In this document: positions 24,826 to 37,832 of the stretch, piece after piece
Layout: the number at the start of each line of letters is the position of its first letter
How positions within the stretch are numbered: the first letter of the stretch is position 1
Assembly (NCBI GenBank): GCA_027886175.1
Contig: JAJNNQ010000009.1
Span: forward strand, 9,778,501-9,842,500
Direction of reading: 5' to 3'
Source of the DNA: Phylloscopus collybita
Lineage: Eukaryota; Chordata; Aves; Passeriformes; Phylloscopidae
Length of the DNA stretch: 64,000 nt
Program-made: the position numbers and the translations under genes
Notes under the pieces: generated by a model
What the model was told of the DNA's origin: nothing
What the model saw: the letters and a program-made list of their open reading frames with translations, nothing else
The model's database searches: none

Positions 24826-25580
24826 TGTCTTGATTTAGGAAGACAGGTATCTGTCAGGGAAAGCTGAAGTTTCCCTTGAAATGGACAATGTAAACCGCCT
24901 CCCTCCAAATTATTATAATTTTGTAATTCAGGGCTTTCAGGCAAAGATTTGGGAATAGGAATAACAGTTCTTTACTAGGAATATTAAAAATACAAATGTA
25001 GTAGTAGAAAAAAAAACCAAGCAAACAAACAAACAAAATCCTAGAAACCCTGACAGAGTCAGAGATATGACCTGACACCCTGTTGGTCAGGGTGTTGGAA
25101 GCAGTCCAAATAAATCTTCCTGGAGTGGCAGATGTGGCTCTGTTAGAGTAAAGATGATCCCATAGAAAAGGGTCCAGTGGTGGTGAGATGGGTCCAGTCT
25201 TCCTCTGGAATCCACTGGAAAACAGGATACCTGGTGTTCCTGAGTCTCAGTTTTTATCTAGGCAGGAATGGTTGGCTCCCCCCACTGGGTGGAGCATCTC
25301 ACAATGGGATCATGTAGTATTTTCAGTCATTGGTGAGCCTTAATGGCCCATTAGCAGAAGATATCCCCCAGAGGGAGGATTGGTTGTGGGAGAGATAAGG
25401 AACATTGTTCCACCTGGTTTTAACAGCTGTCCCATTATCAGAAGGCACCTGCCCCCTCCCCCTTGGAGTTATGAGGAATGGGTCATACATGAGATAAAGA
25501 AAACATCTCCCCAACCAATTTCAACAGACGGAAAAAAAGAATAAACTTTTTTTTTTTTTTTGGTTACGTAACCCATGACA
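24826..25580 (-). mobile_element. Solo LTR of an ERV family, copy 1 of 4
   Basis: About 755 bp bounded by TGTCTT at 24,826 and CATGACA at 25,580. Flanking words GACAG (24,821-24,825) and GGCAG (25,581-25,585) agree at four of five bases and look like a decayed 5-bp target-site duplication. Body blocks shared with the other three copies include GGAATAGGAATAACAGTTCT, TTTACTAGGAATATTAA, CTGACAGAGTCAGAG and TTAATGGCCCATTAGCAGAA. A T-run at 25,546-25,561 has expanded inside it near the terminus. Orientation (minus) is inferred from resemblance to avian ERVL-type LTRs read from the opposite strand. No internal gag-pol sequence adjoins it. Confidence 0.85.
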
Positions 25581-27268
25581 GGCAGAAATTCATCATCTCT
25601 CCTATTTTGTTGATGACATGTCTTTTGTTGATCACTGTCTCCAGAGGTGATCAGCTCACTCCAGACTAGAGCCCAATGATATCATACAGGCATTAGGAAT
25701 GATTTGGGGAGCAGAGAACTGAAGTTTGAGATTCAAGTGAATATGGTAGCAAGATCTCATTCTCACCAGCCAAGGAGGTGGCTGGAAGCTAAGGGTCTGA
25801 AATGCAGAAAGAAATTTAAAGGTGAGGTATCAGGAAGTGTAACATAAGGTGAATTGCCAACACTTGGAACAGAATGCCTCTGGTGACTGCAGATCCCTGT
25901 GCACTTTTTTAATCACCAGTAGAACAAGGCTTTCTGGAGAATGGCTGACGTACAGCTGACTCTGGTTTGGAGACAAGAGGTTCACCAGATGGCCATTACC
26001 AGCTATATTTTACATGTGCATAGGCTTTATTTTAAACCAGAACACCACAAAAGGGAATTTAGCCCTCAAAAGAGCACAAGTACTCAGCAATACCTTCAGC
26101 TCAGCTTTTCCTTGACCCCTTTTCAACCAGATATTCCTTTTACTCTTTTCAAGCTACAGTCCTTCTTGTATTCCTTGGTCTCCTGGCCCATTTGCATACA
26201 GATTTTCAAAGCTCTTCTATTCTTTAGGCTTATATTATCATTTAGTTTTCCAGTCACTCTACTTGCCAGCTTCTTTACCCTCCATTACCTTGTCTGATAG
26301 AATTTAGATTGCTTTTCCAGTATCTACTTCACCGAACCATTTAAAAGTCATTCTTAACCACTCTTGTATTATTTCTACAGCAACTTTCATTTATTATTCT
26401 CAAAACTCCTTACATGTTGTACATACAGGTCTAAGATTATGAGGAGAAAAATATATCTTAGGTAGAAGTTTTTTAGTAGTGGAATATTTTGCGGAATATT
26501 TATTTTTTAAGCAGATGTTTCAACTACCAATACTAACTTTTTATCATGTCATGAGTACAAAAGACTTCCTGTGCATAAAACCATGAATACAATACTACGA
26601 TAGAAAGTGCTTGTTATTAACCTTACTGCATATTGAGCATTTTTATTTAGTATTTAGTTTATTATTGTATTTGCAGAGACCTGGGGTTTTTGACATCTTC
26701 ACCTGAAGATGTATCTAAGGCACAAGAAAATATCATCTCGATTGTAACTGTTATCACTTGATAAACTAAGTAATGGAGAAGGAGCATATACAGTATATGT
26801 AAATACTTACAGTACATGTGCATACATATATATATACTGCATAGACCAGAATATGGCATATACATGGCAGGTACTGGCATACATAATCTGGGAAGGACTT
26901 TTGCACACATAACCCAGGGAGCAGCAGTTACACTAAAGAAGCAGCCAGAGGCACTAAAGAAGTGAAAGGGCTAAAGGAAGTACAGGTCAAAGGAGTATCT
27001 GCTACAGAACCTGTCATATCCAGTGAAGAGAATTTCCCCACTTGGGTGCTCTGAAAATCCTTAAAAGTAGGAAATGGTGCATTAGATGACATTAAAGGGG
27101 TAAGTTCTCGTCTTCCTGGATGAACTGCACAGCTGATTGTAAGGCAAATGCCCTGTAAAGACTCTGTAAATGTATTCAAACATTATTTTCCCCTAGTATG
27201 GTGACATTTTTTAAAAAAGAAATTGGGAATAGATGCAAACACAGCTATCACTGTTATGTTCATACTTT
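25581..27268. other. Intergenic DNA, no gene recognised
   Basis: Mixed AT-rich sequence. The 118-residue plus-strand frame at 25,941-26,297 has no recognisable domain or splice context. A small TA-rich cluster lies near 26,790-26,840. Confidence 0.55.
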
Positions 27269-27436
27269 ACCCAGAGAAATTATGGATTCCCCATCCTTGG
27301 GAGTGCTCAAGGCCAGGTTGGATGGGGCTCTGATCAACCTGTTCCAGTGAAAGGCGTCCCTGTTTGTGGCAGCCGGGGGGGAGGGTGAGTAAGGTCCTTT
27401 CTAACTCAAACCATTCTGATTCTGTGAAATTCTGTG
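27269..27436 (+). mobile_element. CR1 LINE 3' fragment
   Basis: CR1 3' end starting near CCCAGAGAAATTATGGATTC, with GGAGTGCTCAAGGCCAGGTT and GGATGGGGCTCTGATCAACC, then AAACCATTCTGATTCTG and terminal ATTCTGTG repeats. The GGTCCTTTCTAACTC block differs from the younger consensus, which suggests moderate age. Confidence 0.92.
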
Positions 27437-30400
27437 TGCAGTGCTGATCTTGCCATTTCACAAAGGATGTAACAGAACCTGAAGAAGGGAACGTGCAAGA
27501 ATGATTGAAAGTATGAGCAACACCTGTATGAGAAGAGGCTAGTCAGACTCTTGAGCTTAGGTGAAGGATGACTAAAAAGGAGTACAATATGGTTCTATGA
27601 AATAATTGTTAGGGAGAAAGTAGCTCATGAATTTGGCATGCAGAAGGGCTAAAACATTTTGGAAGAAAAACTTCCGAGTATAATTAAACTCCACATGAGA
27701 TGTTGTAGAAACCAGAAGTAAAAAGAGACAGTGGAGACAGGTAATGGCACATTAAAGCAGTTGAGCACCATGATACATATGGAACATCCAGCCAGTCTGA
27801 AAGTCCACAAGTGCCATTTACAGAAAGGCTGGATGGCACCTGAGAAAGATTATTCAGTATTTGCCCTGCTTCCTTTATTTTTCTCCAAATATCTGCTACT
27901 GGATCTTAAGAGAAAGTGTTCTATTTATGTATCTCTCTACTTTTGTTTGTATCATCATTTTAACTTCTTAATTAAAAGTAGCTAAACTATAAAAGGAGAG
28001 TACAGCAGCAAGCACACCTATCCCTATGAACTACACTCAGATACGAAGCAATAATGACTAAATGACAACAAAGGCATGTGAAATTCAATGGCTGACATGA
28101 TGGCATTATCAAACCAGCCTGACAACTACCAGAATATTGTCCAAATGCAATTTATTTCATCACCTTTAATTGACTTTTGCAAGATATTAAGCAAGTCAGC
28201 CATGTGAACAGCTGGGGCCCAAGAAACTTGCTGCAAAAGCACCAAGCTTGAAGTTTCCCTCTTCAGGAATGTGTTATTTCAGTGAAGGAAGTAGTGGAAG
28301 ATTACTGACTTGTAAGAAATCATCATCTAGTCACAGAGGGATTTAGGAAAATGAAATAATTTAGTGTCTCAGAAATTGTGAGGGTAGACTGAAGTATGTG
28401 TTCTGGACAAAGAGGATTAAAGACATAATGGCAAAAACAGAACTGCAGAAAGAAATTGATATCTGCTGGATAGATTATTATTAGTTACTAGACATTTTCA
28501 GCAACAATTCTGGTTAAAATTTATTGAACTCTTCCTAATGCACAGTGATGGTAAAATTCAAGTAATGCTCACCAGGAAAAAAAAAAAAAAAGAGCTGCAA
28601 ACTATTAGGTTACTAAACATTCAGTTTTAGCCTCATGCAGGATGACAACTTCAGTGTTAGAGATTTTGCTCACACCAAGCTCCTCTATATTGCCCACTCT
28701 CACAAAATATTACATGGCACCTACCTGCTCCTTTACATTATAAAATGTAAAGGTACAAAGCCTGTTCCAGGTTGATTGGGCAAAGTCTTGTCACCAACAG
28801 GCAATGCCAGAAATTATGGTCCCTATCATATAATTAGTATCAATCTGAATAGACGTAAGTTGTAGTTGCTACTTACTAAGATTCTAGCTCTAATCCATGA
28901 AATACATGTATAATTAATTTCATAAGAAGAGAGCAGATTCTACTAAAATCAAGTGCCCTCTCATCGCAGTTATAGTGAATATTCTGTTACTTATGGTCTG
29001 CATATAACTTCATTTAATTAATTCTCTTTAGTAAAACTTTTATTATCCTAACTTACAATCTCAACACAGAAAAAGTGTTGGAAGCTTTGATTTTGCTCTA
29101 TTTAATGACTACTCCTCCTGAAAAATATCTGCTTTGTTGTTTAAATTACACCTTCGGCATATGAAGTTCAGAATTTTTCATTCACACTTGGGCACTCAGC
29201 CTACTGTTTAGTTCCGGAATGCAGTCTATTTCAATAATGAACCTAAACACACTGTTCCAATAAAGCTGAGAAACTGAATTACAGAAGTTAAGTCCTAATG
29301 GTTTGGAGTTTTGTCAGGTTGCTCATCACAAATGGAAAGAGAACACCAAACCCCAGGAAGGATAGCTTTCAAATTTCAGTCAGACAAATGACAAAGTTGT
29401 AAAGATTAGGAACATGGGATCGATATGGTTCCATCTCCTGCAAAAAGTCTAGGTATTAAAAATTTACATCCTGAAAGCATCATGATGTACCTGATTTCGG
29501 TGAGTTTGAAAAATGGATCTAACATAAGGATCTGAGTGTTATATTTAAAAGTATGCTCTTAAAATATGTGGGAGGTGATAAGCACAGGATTCTTAGAGAG
29601 GTTGAGATATCTGCCTTCAGCTTCTTGCAATAGAAACTCTCCTTTACAAATAAATAAATTAGAAATTATTTTTCAATAGTTTTAAGGACACTGAGAACCT
29701 TTACAATTTCAACATCTATTTCTTGCATATCCAAAAGGTTGTCTAGTTTAAGCAATTGCAGAAGTGTCAGAAAATCCTGTTTTTCCCAGACAAAGCCTTC
29801 CAGTTATAAACTACAATCATAATAAACTCAAGATAGATTGACACTGATACTGAACACATTTGAATCAAAACTATTCCAACACAAACAGATTACACCTCCT
29901 TCACCAGCCAACCTGTTCTCAGAAAACATGCAGGAATATTATTCTTCCACTCCCTTTCAGATTCTGGTGATTTAAGCATAACTATTGGCGAAACCAGACC
30001 TGGCCATGTCTTTCCCTAGCAAAGAGGCTGTTTTACTGTATTTACTGTCACTAAATGACTCAAAAAAACTTATTGATGCTGCACAAAGGACAAAGGAAGC
30101 TAAAACCACAAGCAGAACATCCATCTGCAAGAACATCCCATTGCCTAGAAAAATAGAGTCAATATAGGTGCAAGAAATAAAAAACAAAGGAACAGGGGTG
30201 GAAGGATTATTTCTAATATGTCAGAATATGACCCTAAAGGAAGGAGCTTCTTGCTGTTGTGGGAGTGGTTGTGGAGGAAAGTCAGGGCATGGTGCTTCAT
30301 TCTCTGTCCCTACACTTCATAAGGTACTGTGGGTGCAAGAAAAGCAGTGGGCCAGGAGAAGCACATAATACTGGTCAGATGTATCCAGCAGCATCCCTTC

Positions 30401-32487
30401 TTTCACATCATGGCTCATCTGGTACTGGCATTCTTCTTAGGTCAATTTGTAACATTCTCTTGACTTCCAAATCTCTAAATAATAGCTAATTATTTTCAGC
30501 AGTTTTAAAATCAGAGGGACAATTCTTGTTGCAATGTCATCTACTGAAATCAAAAGCAGCTTTGTTGGAGGTACAGCTCCTAAGACCTTGAAATCTTCAC
30601 GCTCCATGATAAGGAAAAGACAAAAGTACTAACTCATACTCCACAAAAACAAACAAATAAACCAAACAAAACAACATCAACAAAACCCAACCAAACAAAA
30701 ATACCCACCTGAAAATGCATTTAAAATAAAAAAAAAAGTTTTTCTATAAACTGCAGGTAAACACTTCTTAAAATCCTCCTTCCTTGATATAAGGAATAGT
30801 AGATTCTGTAATTTATGATCACAAAATAGCATGTAATAAACAAAATAGAAATAAAATAAATTTCTCCCAATATTTTTATTTCCTTCTTTTAAAAAGGCTG
30901 GTGAATTCTGAGCTCCATGCAGAATGTATATGAGCAGAAACGAGTAGTCTGAAATCATAAAAGCTGCTCAAGTGCTGCAACATGTCCTTACGCAGAAGAC
31001 CACTGGGTGATGTGAATGCTATGATCAATCTGACAGTTTGCAGACATATTGAGCAGCAGCAAGACTGAATTAGAATTTTAAAATATCTCACTAGAAACTG
31101 TAGCTACAGCATTTGCTGTGCGTTGAGCCAATCTGAAGACGAATTGGCAGAAAACAAGACAAACAAAACTGTACTAACTGGTGGATAATGCACCAGCTAC
31201 AGAAACAATGTAAGGAGGAGAAATGCAGAAAGACAGCTGGATTTTGTTTATTCAGTACAGTAAATCAGTCTTTCAGTGTCATGAAAAATTACAAGTTTGG
31301 GCACTTGTGCTTTGCATAATTAATTTGCAAATAATTAATTATGAACAGAGTACAGAAGGTGAACAGGATACCTGAAGTTATGAGCACTGAAAGAACAAAT
31401 CCCAGTTGGTGTTGTATGAGGACTATCAATGTAGCCAGGTCCCTCTGTGCACTCAAAACCAGAAAAGACTGGGACAAGGGAATGATTCTCCTAACCTCAT
31501 CAGGTCTCTTTCAGTATCAGTGGTTTAGCACTTTAAAATTTATTTACTTGATACAGAGATTTTTCTCATTATCCATCTCTGCCATGAGGCCTAAATGAAA
31601 TGAGCTAACATGTAATTAAGTCAAATTACATTATTAAGTTGGTTTCTTCACTTACTCTAACAAAAGTGTGTGCCCAGATACATGCATATGTGTACTTTAC
31701 ACATGGAATGGTCACTTCTTTTGGATATTTTTATGTTTCTCCACTTCAACCCTAGACTGTAGAAGCCAGACAGTTTGCTATCAGCCTCGTGCAGCACTAA
31801 ACAGAGAAAAGCCCTGGTCCTCTCCAGCTCCTCTGACTAACACAGACACTACTGATAGTGGTGATCAGGCCAGAGCCCTGAACACTTCAGTACCAAGACA
31901 GAATCATGTGCCATATATCTCGGATGAGTCTTGCATGGACTGACTGCCACAAGGAGGGAACACTGGGGGTGAATGCTAAATTTGTAAGTAATAATTGATG
32001 ATCTGTGGTAAGACCTATCATGACAGGTTGACTCATGCATTAGGTGAAGATTCTTTTATAATCACAGAAAGTATATAATAAACCTGCAGATTTTTTAATT
32101 GCTGCTCACCTGAAAGTTCTGGAAACAATAAATTTTTTTTTTTCCATCACGTCATCCTGCTGCTTAGATAAAATGTGTGCAATTAATAAGATGACAGATG
32201 TATACTACTAGGCAAATATATTTTTATTTTTATTTTTATTTTATTCCTGTATCTAATATATACGTGCATATACTAGATATATCAATCTACTACATATCTA
32301 CTCTCTGTATCAATCTAAAATGATATATATATACTCGTATATTGTTAATTTGTGAACCCAGTGTATTGTTTCTTTCACTCTTTGAACACACTGTGTACAT
32401 TCTTGCCATGAAATGAGATTTTCATATCTATATGCACATCAGGACTCAACCAGGTAATAGACTATACACTGTATTGTTCCTGCACAG
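27437..32487. other. Intergenic DNA, no gene recognised
   Basis: AT-rich. The first 300 bases (GAGCAACACCTGTATGAGAA then GAGGCTAGTCAGACTC) faintly resemble the CR1 core and may be a very old copy. A (TTTTTA)n tract lies at 32,221-32,245 and TA-rich sequence at 32,250-32,345. Small open frames throughout are unsupported. Confidence 0.5.
32221..32245. repeat. (TTTTTA)n tract
   Basis: Four tandem T-rich hexamer units followed by TTCCTG. Confidence 0.8.
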
Positions 32488-33248
32488 TGTTTTGGTTTGG
32501 AAAGACAAGTATCTGACAGGGAAAAGCTGGAGTTTCCCTTAGAATGGGGAATGTAAACCCCTCACCCCTGCCAAATTATGATTTTGCAATTAAGGGCTTT
32601 CAGTCAAAGATGTGGGAATAGGAATAACAGTTCTTTACTAGGAATATTAACAATACAAATGTAGTAGAAAAACAAAACTACCCAACCAAACCAGCAAACA
32701 AACAACAATTTTGGAAAACCCTGACAGAGTCAGAGCTACATCCTGACACCCTGTTGGTCAGGTGTTGGAAGCAGTCCAAAAGTGAGTCCTCCTGGAGTGG
32801 CAGATGTGGTTCTGGTGGAGTAGAGATGATCCTGTAGAACCAGGCTCCAGTGGTGGTGAGAAGGGGTCCAGTCTTCCTCCAGGAACCGGGTGAAGCTGGA
32901 TACCTTGTGTTCCTGTGTCTCAGTTTTATCCAGGTAGGAATGGTTGGCTCCCCCCACTGGGTGGAGCATCTCACAATAGGATGATGAAATGTGTATAGTC
33001 TATTTTGGGGATGTGTGCTTTTAGGGGTATCTTAATGGCCCATTAGCAGAAAAATATCCCCCTGGAGGGAGGACAGGTGGTGAAAGAGATAAGAAACACT
33101 GCCCCACCTGGTTTTAACAGTTGGCCCATTATCAGAAGGCATCTGCCCCTCTCCCCCCCAGAGTTACAAGAGATAAAGAAAAACATCTCCCCAACTGCTT
33201 TTAACAGAAGAAATAGAATACACAGCACTGGATCCATAACCCAAGACA
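32488..33248 (-). mobile_element. Solo LTR of the same ERV family, copy 2 of 4
   Basis: About 761 bp from TGTTTTGGTTTGG at 32,488 to CCCAAGACA at 33,248. The four bases ACAG abut both ends (32,484-32,487 and 33,249-33,252). A full 5-bp duplication is not perfect here. It aligns along its whole length with the copy at 48,743, apart from about ten extra bases around 33,020 (CTTTTAGGGGTATC). Antisense frames such as those at 33,043-33,249 and 32,678-32,974 are simply LTR sequence. Confidence 0.9.
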
Positions 33249-33548
33249 ACAGACATACATTTTTTGTCCATTTTAAGTGTTTTGAGGAAAACCGATGTAA
33301 TTTTCTTCAGATTTCTCTCATCCTGCACTCTTGAACATATCTCAGCATGTTGCTTATTCATGCTAATTGCAGCTAATGAAGCTTCAATTCTCAGGCACTG
33401 TTGCTTCCTAATCAGGATGTATTATCCCTGCTGGATCCTTTGGTCATGGCTGTGGTCACTAGATCACCTTTAGCTGAGTTTGCTCAGGCTGTGAAGGGGA
33501 TGACAGAAGATATTTGTCTGACTCACTGACCCAAGGAGCATCGGCCTA
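33249..33548. other. Short intergenic spacer
   Basis: About 300 bp between an LTR and a CR1 copy. Nothing recognisable. Confidence 0.5.
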
Positions 33549-33998
33549 TTGGAGCCTGTCCGGAGAAGGGCAATAAAGATGCTCGGAGGGCTGGAGCACC
33601 TCTGCTATGAAGACAGGCTAAGAAAGTTGGGGTTGTTCAGCCTGGAGAAGACAAGGTTCTGAGGAGACCTTACAGCACCTTCCAGTGCCGAAGGGGGGAC
33701 CTTTAATAGAGCTGGAGAGGCACTTTTGACAAGGGGAAATGGCCTTAAAGAGAAAGAGACAAAGTTTAGATTAGGTGTTAGTAAAAAAAGTCTTTACTGT
33801 GAAGGCGGTGAAACACTGGCACATGTTGTCCAGAGAATGCCCTATCCCTGAAAATGTTCAAGGCAATCAGGGTGGATGGGGCTCTGAGCAACCTGGTCTA
33901 GTGGAAGGTGTCCCTGCTCATGGCAGGGGGATTGGAACAAGATGATCTTTACCATTCCTTCCAACACAAACCATTCTAGGATTCTACGATTTCTACGA
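33549..33998 (+). mobile_element. CR1 LINE, 450-bp 3' fragment
   Basis: This is the best-preserved plus-strand CR1 in the window. It has the core GGAGCACCTCTGCTATGAAG, ACAGGCTAAGAAAGTTGGGG and TTGTTCAGCCTGGAGAAGAC, then GGATGGGGCTCTGAGCAACC, GGTCTAGTGGAAGGTGTCCC and terminal ATTCTACGATTTCTACG repeats. It is truncated at the 5' end, with no intact reverse-transcriptase frame. Confidence 0.95.
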
Positions 33999-36900
33999 AA
34001 GCATAGTCAGGACATCTCTTTGGGAAGGACAGAAATACCTTTAAGTCCCTGGCTGACAAAAAAGTAAAATACTCCTCTGCCCTTCCCCAGGGCCGCCTTA
34101 GAATCAATAATGCAGAGTGAGCATCACTGTCAGCTTTCTCACTCCCGGCCCACCACTCAAAGACATCTGCACAGGCTCTGGTTCATGCCAGCCTTGGCCG
34201 CTTGGTGAAGATTTCCTAAAAACATATCAATTATGAAAAAATTGCCAAGATGATACCACCACAAATTCTGTTCCCATTGGTGAAAATTTTTGTTTATTAC
34301 GATATCTAAATGCCTTAGAACTGAAAGGCATTGCGTGCTTTCACCAGTGCACTCAGCAATCCAACACGTGAGGGTTTTAATCCAGACAGAGTTCACTATA
34401 CATTAATCCTGTCTGAATTAATTAGACACAGACAGATTCTAAATTAATTAGAAGCTTTCAGGAAAGAGACACGAGCACTACTATAAACAAATTGAATACA
34501 AAAGCTTCTGATCAACACGCAACTGCAAATAAAAAGGTGTGGATTAAACAATAAAACAATAAAAACAATGTGTAGGATTATGGGAGAAGGAGGGGAAAAC
34601 ATTATTTCTTGAGATTCGCAGACTTATTTTTTGTAATGGATTGATATTAAAAAATATTTTAGCATGCCATCTTATTCTAGTCATTAGTATGTCTTCAGCT
34701 GAAATAGTCCATTTAGTTCTGAGAATCTTACTGTCCTCTATTATCTTTGAAAATCAGCCTTCAGCAAGGCGTCAACAAGAAGAGACATATGATGGACATA
34801 TATAATCAATGGTATAGCTACAGCCAGCCAAGGTTTGGTATACCTTCACTCAGGAAGGTAGTGAAGGGAAAAGGCAGAAGTATTTTAAATATAAAAATTA
34901 TCAGTTAGCCTCTGAAATTTATCACCATCAGGAATTAAAAGCAAATCTTAAAAGTTTATATAAACAGGATGAACACACAATTTTTAAAGCAGGAGTAAAA
35001 AAAAAATCACTTCATGTTTAGGTGGATTTCCCACTGACAGCCATTAGAAAAATGCCCCTCCCAGAGGAAGGTCACTGTGTGATCTTAGAAAAGGGTTTCT
35101 CAAATCTCATTGTGGAACAACAGGTCATTGTCACATCTGGGATACCAGACTAGAGACACAATATTTTGTCTAGAGACACACACATACATGGCAATTCTTG
35201 TGTTCATATACTTCATTGTTCACTAAAGTGATAGTTCCTTTAGACTAGGGCATTAGTTATCTTCAGCAACCTGGCAGAAGGTAAAACAAATATCAGCAAT
35301 TTAATCTTTTTTTAACCATTGTCAATCAGTAAGAGGCCCAAAGCTGCATCAGCCTGTTAAGGGGATTATATGTTCAAACTGCCTGCAAGACCAGGACAGG
35401 ATTCACTGATGAGGCAGGACTCTTCTGGTCCTAAAATACTACATACATATTGTACCTGAAAAGCAAAGTGTTTCAGGATTTTTACATTAGGACCACAATC
35501 TCCATTCAAGAAAGGCAACATCAGTTATGCTTGAATATCCATCAGTTTGATTCTGCATGCAAGGCACATACATAGAAAGAGCTCTACACCTTCATGTCTG
35601 AGCCCACAAAAAGTGATGCAGTGATGCTTGAAAGCGCCTGAGCCACTGGCAAGACATCTGTGCTTATTAAAAGCAAGAAAATAATAAATTCATGTTAATT
35701 TTTTGTTTGATCAGAATTTGAATTTCATATTAGTTATTTTTGTTCAGATTTAGAAGCATCTGTCATCTAAAACCACCAATCAATATTTTATTCATCACAA
35801 ACCATTTAAATCTATTGTGATACAACCTGCAGTAACAGCACAGGATTTAAAAGTGTTACAATTAAAAACACAGCTCAGCATTTTCAGTCCAAATTAATGG
35901 TCTCCTGAGGGTTTTTGTTGTTTCTTCATTGTTGTTCATATCCAAAGGTGAGCAGCTTTTGTTGGCTTAATTTCCTTATGGTGGTCAGTTTATTTTTATG
36001 TACTTATAGTAAAAAATACAGAGAAGGTGTTACCAGGATGTCTTGGGTTATGGAACCAAAAATGTGTATTCTATTTCAAGAGGCCATCCACAGTCACAGA
36101 CTGGTTAACCACCATGTAACAACATGACCTGCAGTGGATGGGATTTCCTGCAGAGTAACTTAGCATTTCAATATAGGGAAGAAAATTTCAATTCAGCTGT
36201 AACTGCTGAGTAAACCTTGTGCCACTACGGAATTACTGAAAACATAATTGTCAGGCTCCTGCCACTGAATCTTTCTTCTATTTCCCATCTCGTCACAGAA
36301 ATTTCTATCTTTGAATAGTGACACTGTCTAAAAAGTAAAGAAAGCTATGCTGTTGCCTTTGAACTACTGACAATTTGCAGCTATGCTCATTTGCACAGAT
36401 TTTAATGATAATTTGAATTACCATGTAGAAAACCTTAAATAATCAGTACTTTTGTTTTGCAATTGTATTCTTTACTTAGTTCATTTTCACTGTTAGCATG
36501 CATTGTAATTTTCTCTTAACTGACAAAAATAAATTCAGAACTCATTTGAGTAATACACAATTGTTTGGACTCTTCAGGGTCTTAGAGTCAGACTCCTGTG
36601 AATATCATCTGTCTTGTTTGCTAAACGTCTGCTTCTTTGTAACTTCTGCCAAAATGAATTAGGATTATAAATTCCGATTCACCCCAAATGCATAACACAG
36701 CATTTGAAGCTATTTTATGAAAAGTAAAAATCTGCAGTCTGCTGTATACCTGAAGAAAAATGTCGACTCATGTTTTCTCTACAAAACGTCCTAATTGATA
36801 AGGAAGGCTTTCCTCATCTAAAATTAGCAAACTAATCTGATTGTCTCTTATTCCTGTTGTCACCAACTGTTTAATTAGTAGAGCTGATCATCCTATTGAT

Positions 36901-37706
36901 AGATTGAGAAAAACCAACTTTTTTGGCTCTTTCAGCACAGGTCAATTTCTCAGCTTGGCATTAAACAAATATTCAACTAAACAATCTGAAAAGTCCAAAA
37001 TAAGGCAGCATTTTTTGTACCTTCAGAAAAAAACCCCTAAACCTATATTCTAGCATCAGTAACCAATGGTTTAAAACACTCACTCAGTGACTGCAGTGGT
37101 TTTACTACTGAAAATACTGACAATATAATAAACCTCTATGGAATAAAATTAACTTAAAAGTAACTAAAAATATTTTTACTAACATCATAACTTATTACAT
37201 ACTCATGTTTTAAATGTAGGAGGTTTTATAAGATGCATTTTCAAAAGAAAATACTTTTAACCTAAATTTAAAAAATCATTTTAAATTAATTAGTTTTTAT
37301 TCTACTTTATCATTACAAGCCAGCTTGATAAATAACTTACTAAAATTGATTTTTCATAATTACACAGGCCAAGAAATAGGAATAAACACATTTTCATCCA
37401 GTATAACTTAATAAACATGACCATATCCCTGGGGCCTCAGCATGTACCTTGTTGGACCTTCTGGGGATCTGAAGCAGCAAGACATGAGTGGACCAAAATA
37501 ATAACAAACTTGGAAAAAAAAGAGAGATATGGTGTAATGAGCAAGGTTCATCAAAGACAGACTGCAACACAAGAAAATGCTTATAAAGGAAAATAAAATC
37601 AATACTGAAGAAGGAGTAGTCCCAGAGAAGAAAAAAAATTGAGCAAATTTCAAGGTGGTCAACAGCAGTCAAACATCAAGGCATACTTGCCATATGGGCC
37701 TTTTCC
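33999..37706. other. Intergenic DNA, no gene recognised
   Basis: AT-rich, with one 40-bp LTR remnant at 36,039-36,078. No coding signal was found. Confidence 0.55.
36039..36078 (+). mobile_element. Broken LTR terminus of the 24.8-49.5 kb ERV family
   Basis: Forty bases beginning TGTCTTGGGTTATGGA and ending GTGTATTCTATTTC match the reverse complement of the right-hand end of the LTR at 32,488-33,248 at about 34 of 39 positions. Homology stops abruptly afterwards. The orientation is opposite to the four longer copies. Confidence 0.7.
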
Positions 37707-37832
37707 ACAGAATTGTCTGAGTTGGAAGGGACCCACAAGGACCATCGGGTCCATCTCTTAAGTGAATGACCCACACAGGCATTGATCCCACAACCTTGGC
37801 GTTCTTAGCACCATGCTCTGACCACCCGAGCT
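37707..37832 (-). mobile_element. CR1 LINE 3' fragment
   Basis: The plus strand reads GTCTGAGTTGGAAGGGACCC, ACAAGGACCATCGGGTCCA and AGCACCATGCTCTGACCACC, the reverse complement of a CR1 3' end that is common in birds. The terminal ATTCTATG repeats are mostly lost. Confidence 0.88.

Noticed and set aside
27470..27760. Possible very old CR1 core fragment
   Set aside because: Only short word similarities (CACCTGTATGAGAAGAGGCT) to the CR1 core; too diverged to call without alignment.
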